From positions 95,610,654 through 95,674,653 of the forward strand of contig NC_133971.1 of assembly GCF_031877795.1 (NCBI RefSeq): DNA of 64,000 nucleotides, in the 5' to 3' direction. The notes beneath the pieces were generated by a model that saw nothing but the letters and a program-made list of their open reading frames with translations, was not told the origin of the DNA and did not search any database. Position 1 is the stretch's first letter, and each line of letters starts with the position of its first letter. The position numbers and the translations under genes were made by a program. This document shows positions 13,983-62,306 of this stretch, piece after piece. The stretch comes from Strix aluco (taxonomy: Eukaryota; Chordata; Aves; Strigiformes; Strigidae).

Positions 13983-16923
13983 CCACCCCTGGGGGGTTCC
14001 ACACGTGGCTTTACAGTTACTGTAGGCTCCAAGGCTTTGATTTCTGCAGCACATCTCACTCCAGCAGTACTAACCCAACCCCTAAGTCCCTTGGGAAGCC
14101 CTGTTCAAAGCAAGGGAGTGGTGCCAGCCCTCAGACACACCAGAGGCCAAGTGGGAAAATCCCACAAAGCGCAGCCAAAGCCTCCATCTATTGAAATGCC
14201 ATTACTTCAGAGGGGGTTTTTAACTGATCCCCTCTCATCTCCACAAATACCACAATCTCCAGTGAAGCCTCATGATCCCCCCCACACTGCTCTAGCTACG
14301 AAGGCCAGGCCAGAGGGTCAGCCCAGGTGGCCACGATGGGGCAGGGGATGCCCGAAGAATTACACTTCATTTTAATATTGCATAAAACAGTTCCAACACT
14401 CTGCGAAGGCCAAATATATTTTTCCACATCTGTGTGGGCAAAACCTGATAAAAAACCTTGATTTATCTTGACTAATCAGCAATATTTTCTATCACCTTTT
14501 ATTCTATCTAGGCTGGCTGTCCACACATACTTATACACACATATAGTGGTGCACACCAGAGTCCCCAGGATTTTAATTCTACCTTCCAGGCTTATGTATT
14601 TGCCCTCACAAATCATTAAATCCCAGCGGCTTGCTGGGGAAGCAGGGTCACAGGCGATACCAGCCCATGCGCTGGGCTCAAACACGACCAGAAAAATCAA
14701 TGACACGCAGTGCTATGGGGATGCTTCACCCCCAAACTGGAGCCTGGATGCTTCTGATGTAAAAATCGCTGAGTCTGAGCCTCTGCCCTTGCTGAGGGCG
14801 TGGGACCCAGCACAGGACAAAAAATTTCCGCATGAAATTTCCCCTTCTCAGCTCCTGCAGGTAAAGTAGCATCGAGGTGTTACGCAGCCCCAGACCAACA
14901 GCTTGCAGGCTGCAAGGCAAGAGATGTTCTGCCCCACCACCCCCCCCCCCCCTTATTTTTTTTTAACAAATGCGATTTTTCTCTCTGGGTTAGAGCATCT
15001 CTAAGCCCCCCAGCCCGCCATGCCCTACATTGCCGGTGCTCGCCCTCGCCCACCAGCTCCCAGATCTGGCACCGTCTTCCCAGCTGTGTGAGGAGGGTGA
15101 CGAGCTTTCTGGCACCTTGCTAGTGACTCACTCATTGACAAAGTTCAAAAAAAAACCCCAAAAACAGCAGCCACAAGATAGTTCTGGCCTATTTCAGATG
15201 ATTTAATCCTCTTTAGACTTCTTTGAAGCTCAGGCTTACAGTTATTTAGCGCATTTCAGTAAGTATCTGAGCCCTCACCAGCGCATCTGCACCAAAGCTT
15301 GGTTGGTGCCGGAGCCCCCACCGCGTGGCTCTGAGCATGGGGACGCTTTGCCGGGCTTCTCTTAGAGGTAGTTTGGAATTGAATTTGCAGTGCTGCTTTC
15401 CCAGTGCTCTTTTTCTGATAGAAGCACTGAATATATGACAACGGAAAGTCGTTTCTATCAATATTACGCTCGTATTAAAAAAAAGAAATCCTACTAAAAT
15501 AAAATTTTGGTTATTTGTGGACTAGTCAGATGTGTCTGTGAGTTTTTCTGTCCTGCACCTTCCCAGCTCAAGCCCAGGGGCTACAGCAGGACCTGGGTAA
15601 GGTCTTCACCACCCCACCACGAACCTGCCGGTGCCGGCAGCACATCTGCCCAGCTGTGCTGGGGAATGGATTTAGAAGGCGGCCACAGGATTTCTCTTAT
15701 AAATAACAATATTGGCTTAATGGAGTAAAGAAGATAAACGAGTCCTAGCTAAGGATCTACTCAACAGTATTTAGTACTTCTGGAGGGATGCCAGGGCTCC
15801 AAGTACCAGACCCTAAACCACCAGCGGAGGAATGAGTTAAACCCAGGGCTCTTCCTCACTGCTGGGAGTCGGGCAAATCCTCCCAGCTTCACCTTCAGCA
15901 TCGCAGATCCTCACAGAGAGACGACCACCAAAACACCCTCTTTGCTAAGGAAGCAGCACTACATAAACACCACCGAGGCTTTAAGCCACCCCACAGCATC
16001 ACGTTCCCAGTCTTCCAGCCCCACTGCTCTGCACCCGGGACAGCTGACTACGATCTGATTAACACTAGATTACAACAGAGCGGGTTTTGAAGAGCTTAAA
16101 AGCAGCTCATGCTACAGAAATCTATCTGATCGTATAAGCAGCAGCATTTGAGAAAATCGGCGCCTAGAAGCAAACAGAAATTTTCCAGCATTTCTTGCCA
16201 AAAGGGCTATTTACTGAAAGAGAAACTTTTCAGCCCAGTTTGTTTAGCATCAGTTTGTTTTTGCAGAGATTCCTGCAGGTCAGGAAGGACTCAACACTGT
16301 GCATCACCCTCCAAGGGAGGTTTCTGGGTAACCCTGGGTGATTTGGGGGTATTTTGAGGTAGCATTTTCATTTATCGCCAGATAAACTCCCAGATTTCCT
16401 CCCACAGTGAACGGGAGAATGTCAGCAGCTTTGCCAATGCTGCCAGTAACAATCCACTGGATGGGAAAACAGTTTTCCTGGGAACCCCTGGGATGTGGGC
16501 AGGAGTACCCCAGAAACCCCTTTTACCCAGGGAAGCTCCTGCTTGCTCTTCCCAGAGGTGCCTCAAACAGGCTTTGAGCCCAACAACTTCCAGTAACATT
16601 GGTATGAGCAGAAAGAAGGGGGAAGAAACTCCTTAAGTTACTCTAAGAACGTGTAGTCCAGTGGTAGCTGGGTAAAATTAAGCCATTAAAGGAAAAAATA
16701 GTGAAGAAAACACTACTGACCGTCCTGCCTGAGGCTGTAGTGCATTGTCACCAAGCTCCTGCATGATCCCAGTCAGTCCCAGGGCCACCACATTGCTGGG
16801 CCAACACCAACAAGTCCTGGAGCAAAATGTAGCCTGTGACTGCCTTAAGTAGCTGGTCTTGTTCTTCAAAAATAAATCACCTGGCTTGCCCATCTTCCCC
16901 AAATGCAAACAGCCTGGCCTCTA

Positions 16924-16944
16924 ATTGATTGATTGATTGATTGA
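16924..16944. repeat. (ATTG)n microsatellite
   Basis: Five tandem ATTG units. Confidence 0.85.
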
Positions 16945-17057
16945 GTTTAGAACCACACCCAGGAGCCACTTCCACCACCCAGGGAGTTTTTATCCCCCAC
17001 CTCTGCCCATGCTGTTGTTTCTGGCCTGGTTGTTTCCTTCAGCTGCTTCATGCAACT

Positions 17058-17087
17058 ATCCCCATCCCATCCCATCCCCATCCCATT
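17058..17087. repeat. (CCCAT)n microsatellite
   Basis: Five to six CCCAT units with an inserted C. Confidence 0.85.
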
Positions 17088-18268
17088 CCTCTCCCTGTGC
17101 GGGGGTTGATCCTGGGCTGGATGTCCCGTGTGTGTGCGTGCACGTGTATTTTGCACCATTACAAGCACCTCCTGTTTCCAGATGTTTCCACCGGCACCCA
17201 CCAGCCGCTGTGGACTGGGAGGTGAGGGAGCTCCGGCTGACGCATCGCGGGCAAACCGATGTGAGTCTTTTGCCCCGGTTTATCTGTTATTGTTCTTTTT
17301 TTGGCATCAGAAAATGCAGCCGTTGTGAAAGGCATCGCTGCCAGCCTGTCCGGGGATGTGCCCTCTGACAGAGGAGTTGCTCTCCACGAATAGAAGTACC
17401 CAAATAATTAGCTCTTTCTCCTAATCACGGGAAAGAAGCAATGGCAATCTCTTTTCCTAGTGAGGTTCGAGGCACCAGCATGGAACCGTGGGCCAGACCG
17501 TGTGTTCTGGGTGACAGACGCTGTCCCCTGGACAAGCCTTGAATCCCACCTCCCCATCAAGTTCATAAAAACTGTTACCAAACCCAAAAGGCTGTTGTCA
17601 TGCTCACATAAATCAGCATCTGACGGTGAGGAGCTACAGCCTTTGGGGGACACCACAGGTACAGAAGCACAAAGTAGATCAAGACCAGGGGAACTGTGTT
17701 TTAGCCTCAGTGCTGTTTTTAAAAACAAAACAAAACAAAAAAACCCCAAACCTACATGTTGGGAGAAGGTCACCGCAGGGGACTTTAGAGAAATGGGGTG
17801 CAGGGAGGGAGCCCCAGAGGTCTTCTCTGGCTCAGAGACGAGGTGAAGGTCCCCATTACCCCGCTGTGACCCCGTGGGGCCATGTAGTGCAGCCGGGCTC
17901 TGCGTCTGAGCTCCAGCCGAGAGGACGAGGCGGTTTCACTCCCAGTGCTCACACTTCGAAGATTTACAAGCTCAAGACACTTGAGATGTATTTACTGGCT
18001 ACCAACATAATTGCAGTGTAATTGCATATGATATCAAGCCAACTTCCCTAGAGCTGTCAGCCACGGGACAGGGTGGGATAACTCCTCATCCAAACTCTAT
18101 CTATAGACACACCAGAAGAATGAGACCCATTCTTCCACCCTTCAGCTCCTCTATTCTTTTTCAGAAGAAATTTGGAGCCCCGTTGCTTTATTAGTAAACA
18201 AAAAGCTCCTCATAAATGAATTACCAACTGAATGTCCTGTTGAAAGCCCTCTAACGCAGCGTGGTTGA

Positions 18269-18304
18269 GTTGCTGTCAGTGGCCGCGTTGCTGTCAGTGG
18301 CCAC
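18269..18304. repeat. Tandem duplication, 18-bp unit
   Basis: Two copies of GTTGCTGTCAGTGGCCGC with one mismatch. Confidence 0.85.
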
Positions 18305-18634
18305 GTTTCCATCCCGGGCACCATCCTGCCCGGCCCCGGGATGGCAGAGCTCTGCCCAGCACCCCACCCCGCAGCCCCTCGGGGCACCCCTGGGCAAAGC
18401 ACCTTTGGTTTCTGCAAGTGGAGATATAACGTGGGTGAGCTGGAGGAGGAGGAGGAAGAGGACCAGCAGCACCCGGACACGCTGGGCAGGCGGCTCCAGT
18501 GGTATCTTCAGAGCAGGCAGCGCAGGCAGAAACGGGCAGCGGCTCCTGCTCGCTCTGGGCTGGCAGTGCAGGGAAGGAGAGATCCGGCAGTCATGGATGA
18601 AAAGCAGGGATGTGGGCTCGGGGGTTGGCAGGAA

Positions 18635-18704
18635 TTCACAGAATTGTCTAGGTTGGAAAAGACCTTGAAGATCATCCAGTCCAACCATCAACCCAACATT
18701 AACA
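18635..18704 (-). mobile_element. CR1 LINE 3'-end fragment
   Basis: In reverse sense: TTCACAGAATTGTCTAGGTT, then GGAAAAGACCTTGAAGATCA and TCCAGTCCAACCATCAACCC. Only the terminal 70 bp are present. Confidence 0.88.
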
Positions 18705-19991
18705 CCCCGAGAGTTGGCAGGACACGTGGAGACCTGCCCCGGGTGGGCGCAGCGGCACAGGGCTGGCCTTGAAACCCACTTTCTCCAGGAGGGATTAATT
18801 TGAGATGATTTTCTGAGAAGTCTCAGCACCCTCCCCCAGGAAATACCAGGCAGCCAGTGTCTGCAGTTATTTAAAATGACCCACTCTCCTGGTCAGGAAG
18901 GAAAACTCAAGTTAAACACATCATTTCATTTGTAACACTCAAAGAGACCAAACTGCATCGTTCAGTAGCAATAATGAGTTGTGGTAGAAGGGTGAACCGC
19001 AGCAATACAACCCCGTTCCTCGGCAAAACTCAAGGTGTTACCACTCAAAAGCTTTGCAAGTGTCAGATGCCCGTCGTGTGTAACTGAGGAAATCGAGTCG
19101 CGGCCGCCCGGATGGACCTCGCGGGCTCCTCCTGCAGCGAGCGGCCGGCGGCCGTCAGGAATAACTGAAAAGATCCCAAAGACACCACGCAGGGTGAATA
19201 ATTCCTCCGTGCAAACCTGCAATTGTTTTTATGTTTGTCTCGGGTGTTGTAAAAATGCTGAGAGAACCAGCCCCCCCAATTTCTCCAACCCAAGGCCGTT
19301 CCACCAAGACCCCCCTCTCAGCTCATACATCCCCACCACCACAATTTGCACAACTTTTTGGTGGAAAGAGGTGATGCAAAGAGTTGGTGCAGGGCTGAAC
19401 TCGGTTTCCGACTTGAGAAGGTCCAACAGTGCTGACCAGAAGTGAATTATTTAAAAAAAAAAAAAAAAAGTGTAAATACCGTGAAACCATGAGTCAGGTT
19501 GGCAGCGCTCGGTTTACAATGATTGTGTCTTCGCTCCAGCTCCAGCCATGAAGTTGTAGCAGAAAAAACCGTGCAGAACTGCTGACCCACCGACGCGGCG
19601 AGCGGGGGCACAGCGAAACGCGTCGCCGTTTCCATTTCCGCCGATAACGCAGCCTCGAATTTTACAGATTCCGCCCGTTTTTCCAAGGTTCATGGGGTGG
19701 CTTTGCCCACGCTCCAGCACACCCCTGCTTGCTCTAGCAGGTGCTTTGGATTCTTCCCGGGGTTCAAAGAGTTTTTGGGTGAAATACTGATGTTTTACTT
19801 ATGGAGCAGAGTAAAATTCGCATGAGAATGAGAATGAAATGATCTTTTTAGAGCACCGAGAGGACTGGAAAGCGCTTTGCCAACGCTCCCACCCGGTGAA
19901 GAAGCCACCAAGGGGAGAAGCCTGAAGCGCCCGGCACCGGCTCCTCCACCACACACACCAGGACACACAGAAACGACGGGTTTTTACCCAA

Positions 19992-20005
19992 AACACACAC
20001 ACATA

Positions 20006-20039
<34 letters not shown>
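19992..20039. repeat. CA/TA microsatellite followed by poly(A)26
   Basis: (AC)n passes into (AT)n, then 26 A bases, about 110 bp beyond the inferred TCF4 cleavage site. Confidence 0.9.
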
Positions 20040-20172
20040 GGCACCCATTCTCCTAAGAAACTCCCCCAAAACCAGGCTGGGGCACGGCGGCAGCTGGACG
20101 GCCCCGGCAGCGATGGGCAATGCGGAATGAAATGAAACCCAAGTGTCGGAAACGGTTTATAAAAATGGCACA

Positions 20173-20178
20173 TTTATT
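20173..20178 (-). terminator. Distal TCF4 polyadenylation signal (AATAAA)
   Basis: On the minus strand AATAAA lies in the context GTAGCAATAAATGTGCC. A U/GU-rich stretch (ttgggtttcatttc) lies about 45-60 nt further downstream. Cleavage is inferred near 20145-20160. It is the last canonical hexamer before the sequence loses the AU-rich UTR character. Confidence 0.65.
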
Positions 20179-20181
20179 GCT
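20174..20181 (-). promoter_or_regulatory. miR-137 8-mer seed match in the TCF4 3' UTR
   Basis: The minus-strand AGCAATAA is the complement of miR-137 bases 2-8 followed by A. TCF4 has been reported as a miR-137 target in human. The site overlaps the distal poly(A) hexamer by five bases. Function in this species is inference from the seed match alone. Confidence 0.45.
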
Positions 20182-21198
20182 ACAGAACGGTCATGTACAT
20201 GACGGCATCGAATAACTACAGATGAGAAACAGGTAATGGCCTACACCAAGCTGTCTTTGTTTGCTTGTCATCTTCTTGAAGGAACTCCAGCACACAACCT
20301 GTTTGGACACTTCTACAAATCAGAAATACACCAAAAACATGAAAAAATCGAGGCACTCAGCCACACATTGAAAACAAGGTGTAACTGTTCATCTTTTTTT
20401 TTTTTTTTTTTAAATATTTTTCCCTTTTTTTCATTTTTTTCCCGTTTTTTTTTGTTTTGTTTTTACTGCTGCAGCTATGTGTATAGTCGCAAAAATTTCC
20501 CCGTTGCGACCTACAACTAAAAAAAAAAAGCTACCATACAGTTTCATCTCAATAACACATGGTAAAATAACATCTTTTAAATAGTAAAATAAAGTAACAA
20601 ACTTTTACTCAGAATGATTCCAAAAATCTACAAAGAAGAAATATTCAGAATCTGACAATTTTTTTTTTTTCCGTAATATTCATGGTATAAAAGGATTGCT
20701 CCTGTGAAAAATAAGCCAAATATATTTTTTATTTTTAAATTTAGTTTTTTTTTTTCCTACTAGGGTGTACTACAGTCTATTTTATAGCAAAAAGAGCACT
20801 AGACAAACGAAGCTTTATAACAAAAAGCCAGGCACTGATACATGGTAAATCTCTGCTTTTTTTTTTTTTTCTTATCTTCACTTAATTGCATCACAAGTAA
20901 CAAGAATGAAAAAGGCCACAGTTCATATATTTTCACCATTACATAAGTCTATAATACTTGAAATGAGTATGGTCAAACCAGCACTGCACAAATATGAATC
21001 AACTTCAAGTCCCATGAGAAAGAACATGTTTTTTAAAAAACAAACAAACAAAACAAAAACGAAACGAAAAGGTAGGGCCCCCCCGGGCCCTGGTGCCCCG
21101 CTGTGTTAGAATTCATCGTATTCCACCTCTAGGTTTTTTTTTTTCCAGTCAACCAGTGGACTAATTTTTTCTTTTTCTTATTTTTTTCTTGTTTTTCC

Positions 21199-21238
21199 TT
21201 TTTTTTTTTTTTTAAGTTTTTTTTTTTTTTTTTTTTTT
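21199..21238. repeat. Paired poly(T) tracts (poly(A) in the TCF4 transcript)
   Basis: T runs of 15 and 22 bases flank AAG. On the mRNA strand they are long internal A tracts within the 3' UTR, and would prime oligo(dT) cDNA internally. Confidence 0.85.
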
Positions 21239-22472
21239 ATTTGTGCTTGTTTCCACTGAAATCTCGTCATTCCTGGCAATATTCTGTTATTGTTCGCTTT
21301 TGGACACGGATCATATTCTGCCTATTGGATACAAAGGTGAACCCCTCCTCTCCCTGACCACCCGTCTTCGTCGCCTTCCCCGCCCCGACCCCTGCAAAAA
21401 AACCTAAAAAAAAAACCCAAAAAACCTCGGAAGACTGAATCAGTACAAGTTGCATCACTGGTAGGACTGACAGTTGTATAAACATTAGTGTTCCTTGCAG
21501 CTACACAGAAGACAAATGGTAAAAAAGTTCTAGATGAACAGATTCCCTATTCAGCATATTCATAAATTACTTGAATGTGGAGGTGGATCAGTTCAGAAAA
21601 AGCTGCTAATTCAGTATTTTTCTTTATTACCACAGGGTACAGCTTTCTAAAACCTTCACCGCTTTCACTAAGTCTCATCAGCTCGATCCCCTCGGCGAGA
21701 TGCGCACACCTTACCTGGGCTGGGGAATAACGGAAAAAATGAGGGACTACACCCCCGGGGGGGGGCGTTGGTTTTGTGTTTGTTTTTTAAATCTTGCCTC
21801 ATCGGGAGCGGAAGCCGGCCGGGATCCTCAGTTCTTAACTCCGGGGAGGGCGGGGCCGAGGGCTGCGAGCCTCGGGGTGCCCGCGGCGTGCGGCCGCTCC
21901 TCCGGTTCAGAGCCCAGTGCGAGCGGAACAAGAAAAGCTTTTCCTTCCTTTTTAAGTTCCAGAAACTAAACTCGTCATTTATTTTCTGTCCACAGATTGT
22001 TTTAAATAAACATGAAGTTGGTCTTATTTTTTTTTTTTTTTTTTTTTACAGCGTTTAGCAGAAGCACAGTCCTCAGCACGGCGGTGATCATCTCCTTGCC
22101 GCTCCCTACCCCGCTCGGGTGGTGCCACTGGGACTGACCCCAAACCGAGCGTGTTCCACCGGTTCTGAGGTCTCCTGGAAAAAAAAGATATGGCTTGTTC
22201 ATCGGCATCGTGCTCTGGAGGGACGACCCGCGCGGCACGGAGCAGCAGAGCCCTCCGGCCTGCCGAGGGGACCGCTGGCCGTCCTTAGCGCCGCCCGGGC
22301 TCGAGCTTTATTAAACCCCCTCTCAGATAAACCAGGCCTGCTCCAAGTCCAGCTCCTGCAATAAGCCTCAGTGTGGTCTCCTCTAGCGGCTGCTCTAGCA
22401 GTTGAATCCACCTCCACATTTGAGAAACTTATCGACAAATCAAAACATTGAAAGTTTTATCGCTACTGAACA

Positions 22473-22480
22473 TATTTACA
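22473..22480 (-). promoter_or_regulatory. Pumilio response element-like TGTAAATA
   Basis: An exact TGTAAATA on the transcript strand inside the 3' UTR, matching the PUM1/2 consensus TGTANATA. An 8-mer can occur by chance in AU-rich UTR, so binding is unproven. Confidence 0.35.
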
Positions 22481-23838
22481 GTTTTCAGCACGCACACAGC
22501 TAATCCAAATGGGTATGGGGATGTCGAAGGTGAGCACGTGGTAACTATCATATTTTGTTCTTTACGTTTTCAGAAACAAACATAAAATTCAGATTCTTGT
22601 ATCTCACTATTTCATTTAAATGAGACTTTTTTTCAACCACACAGATTTTTATAAACAAAAAAACTGATACAATGTATTAAAACACATAATAACAAGAGTC
22701 TACATGTAAAAATATAACTTTTACATACACAATTTCAAAATAATGATACGTTTGCCATTTGTTGCATAAAATTTACAAATGTATTTTTCATTACTATATA
22801 ACTGGCAAAACAGGAGAACAGATGGAACATTTAGACCGTTTGATGGATTTATGGCATTTATTCAGTGTTGATAGGTGGAAAATCTACTCGAACAGGGAGA
22901 TTTTTATTTAAAATACATGCCAGGTTGGTGTGGCTGTAAAAATAGAAACTGGAATTAGAGACAAAAGGATGCTGACAAATACTTAACTAGGAGCACTATC
23001 TGTTAATCGTACTGTACACCAAAGTCAATCGTTATTAAGATTCACTATGGAAGTTGGTTCAATTGTGCCCAGACTTCAAAGCTAGTTATCTGATGAGCTG
23101 CTGTGCCATAGTTTGAGCTATGTTACTATTAAATATGTTAAGTAAAAACTTCATTCGTACTGGCCAGAGAAATACTGTACTACCACCCCTCCTCGAGAAA
23201 GTGCAACTTAATGCTTTAGGACTCATAAGGCTTGTTATAATGCTGCATGATGACCGGAATTGGCATTTCACAAAGAAAGGAGGAGGCAGCAAGTGGTCTA
23301 CACTTAAATAATCCACTTAAAAACGAGAGAAGAACAACAGAAAAAGAAGTCGATCAAATCTGTCACACTACTTGCAATTTTCCCCCGCGATGGTCCCCCC
23401 CCCCCCCCAAATCTGACCATGTATTCAGCAACGCCTCACTGCACACTATTTAGGCTACACACATAGGTAACACTTTAATCGGTTCGTTAATCACAGCCAC
23501 TTTGATTATGTTATGTTTCCGATGATATAAACATTGGAAGGCACAGTGGTAACATTGTAGCATTCTAACCTTGTACCTCTGAAAATCCCAGAAAAGGGTC
23601 GAGCGGGGCAGCGGGGCGGCCGGGGCTCGCTCCCGCGCCCGGGGCGCCGGCCCAGCGCCGGCCCCGAGTCCTGTCTTCCCCCAAGACCGAAGAAACAACT
23701 CTCTACGTTAGTTATGAATGAGAAGCAACGTCAGGGTCAGCATTTCATCCTGCACTACCCCTCCAGAGACAGAGTTGGCACTACAGGTTACAATAACAAA
23801 AACAGGGGAGAGGGACAGAAATAAGACAAAAAAATCCT

Positions 23839-23846
23839 TATTTACA
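23839..23846 (-). promoter_or_regulatory. Pumilio response element-like TGTAAATA (second copy)
   Basis: A second exact TGTAAATA on the transcript strand, about 1.4 kb upstream of the other copy in the same 3' UTR. Two copies raise the plausibility of PUM regulation slightly but do not prove it. Confidence 0.35.
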
Positions 23847-23947
23847 GTAAAATCTTCTTTTTAAAAAAGTTAATCAGTACTATTTTTTTACAGGAGCAAA
23901 AAAGTCTGAAACAAATGAACAAAAGCTTACCATATTCACTAAATTTT

Positions 23948-23984
23948 TAATATATATTTATATATATATTTATATATATATATT
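23948..23984. repeat. TA-rich microsatellite in the TCF4 3' UTR
   Basis: Alternating TA with periodic TTTA interruptions (units of about 12 bases). On the transcript it forms an AU-repeat able to pair with itself. Confidence 0.8.
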
Positions 23985-24252
23985 TGTCATAGGTCTATAA
24001 GATCCATCTGTTTCTCCTACCCTAAGGAATGGCTAATGTCATCGCTTCAGTTTTCATTAGGACGTTTGCTGGTTTTGTAAATATCTGGGCAGCAAAGCTT
24101 CCCTTTTAATATCCAGTAAGTATAAACACTAGCTGTCTAGCACACCAACAAAAACGCTCATTTTTTTTTTTTCTTCAGAAGTACACTTTTTCATTATTGC
24201 AAGTTTACAATTTTAAATTAAATATTTTTTTCAGACTTACAAATTAATTATA

Positions 24253-24271
24253 TTTTTTTTTTTTTTTTTTT
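24253..24271. repeat. Poly(T) tract in the TCF4 3' UTR
   Basis: A run of 19 T bases on the plus strand, which is an A tract in the mRNA about 340 nt after the start of the terminal exon. Confidence 0.8.
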
Positions 24272-24608
24272 CCAAAAGAAGTTTAGGCACAAATGCATTG
24301 TCCCACAGTGTGGAGAAGATTGCCATTCAGTCTCTAGGCTGTGCACTTACAGCTCGGAACATACTGCGTTAGACATTCTGCATGATATGTTAAAGAGAGT
24401 CGTCCCTCAAGTTGCACTTTTTGTTTGTTTTTTCTCGGTTTTAATAATCGGGAATGCTGAAATCTCTTGCGTCTGTGATTCTTAACTACTCAGACTTGTC
24501 TTATATTACAAAAAAGGGGTTAAGGAGAAGTGTTTATGTGGGTTTAAGATAATACAGCTGTTAAGGAAGTGGTCTCTTGCTTAAATGAAGAAATGTGGCA
24601 ACTTGGAC

Positions 24609-24866
24609 CTGTGGAAGAAGTAAAAAATCTCATCAGTCAAGGGGAGGCGAGCGGGCGTGCCCACACCCTCCCCCAGCAACCCGCCGGAACGCTGCCCTGG
24701 GAGCCCAGTGTGCCCGCGGGGCGCCCCCCCAGATCCATTTAGAAGGGGCAGGTGGGCACCCCCCGCCCCGTGCGCAGCACCCCGGGGAACAGCCCGGCCT
24801 GGGGCGGGGGGAACCCCCCGGGTGCGGGGCACAAGGCTCCCAGGGCACGGCGGAGACCCTACTTGC
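24609..24866 (-). other. Intron inside the TCF4 3' UTR, probable GC-AG type
   Basis: The intron is 258 bp and runs from G-C-A-A-G-T, directly after AAAAAG, to ttccacag. The donor matches the GC-AG consensus (AAG then GCAAGT). A branch-point-like tgactgat and a pyrimidine stretch precede the acceptor. As I recall, the human mRNA reads TAAAAG joined to GTCCAAGTTGCC, and here GTCCAAGTTGCC begins exactly at the acceptor. Unlike the flanking UTR, the interior is strongly GC-rich. A weaker GT donor (gtaggg) lies 4 nt further in and cannot be excluded. Confidence 0.75.

Positions 24867-62306
<37,440 letters not shown>

Larger units (their letters stand above)
13983..20149. other. Intergenic between the CR1 at 13.7 kb and the TCF4 3' end
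   Basis: It holds a C-run (14941-14952), simple repeats at 16924, 17058 and 18269, a CR1 tail at 18635, and a CA/TA/poly(A) tract at 19992-20039. No gene was recognised. Confidence 0.55.
20150..24608 (-). other. TCF4: TCF4 terminal noncoding exon (3' UTR)
   Basis: The exon begins with GTCCAAGTTGCCACAT after the cag acceptor. About the first 300 bases closely match the human TCF4 3' UTR as I recall it, including AGCTGTATTATCTTAAACCC and GTGCAACTTGAGGGACGACT. The rest is AU-rich, with homopolymer and TA tracts, up to an AATAAA at 20173-20178. Two Pumilio-type elements (TGTAAATA) lie at 22473-22480 and 23839-23846. GC-rich islands at about 21790-21925, 22060-22310 and 23590-23690 are out of character with the rest. 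The 3' end is set from the poly(A) signal only, and several other AATAAA hexamers upstream (for example near 20728, 21621, 21977, 22306 and 22855) could give shorter forms. Confidence 0.85.

Noticed and set aside
13680..14375. 231-codon plus-strand frame
   Set aside because: It begins in the reverse complement of a CR1 and continues into unrelated flank, with no recognisable protein.
19992..20039. Poly(A) tract as the tail of a processed pseudogene
   Set aside because: It follows a CA/TA microsatellite, and no gene-like sequence precedes it on the plus strand.
1..20149. A neighbouring gene downstream of TCF4, or tRNA/rRNA genes
   Set aside because: No exon with recognisable product and splice sites, and no RNA gene pattern, was seen on either strand.
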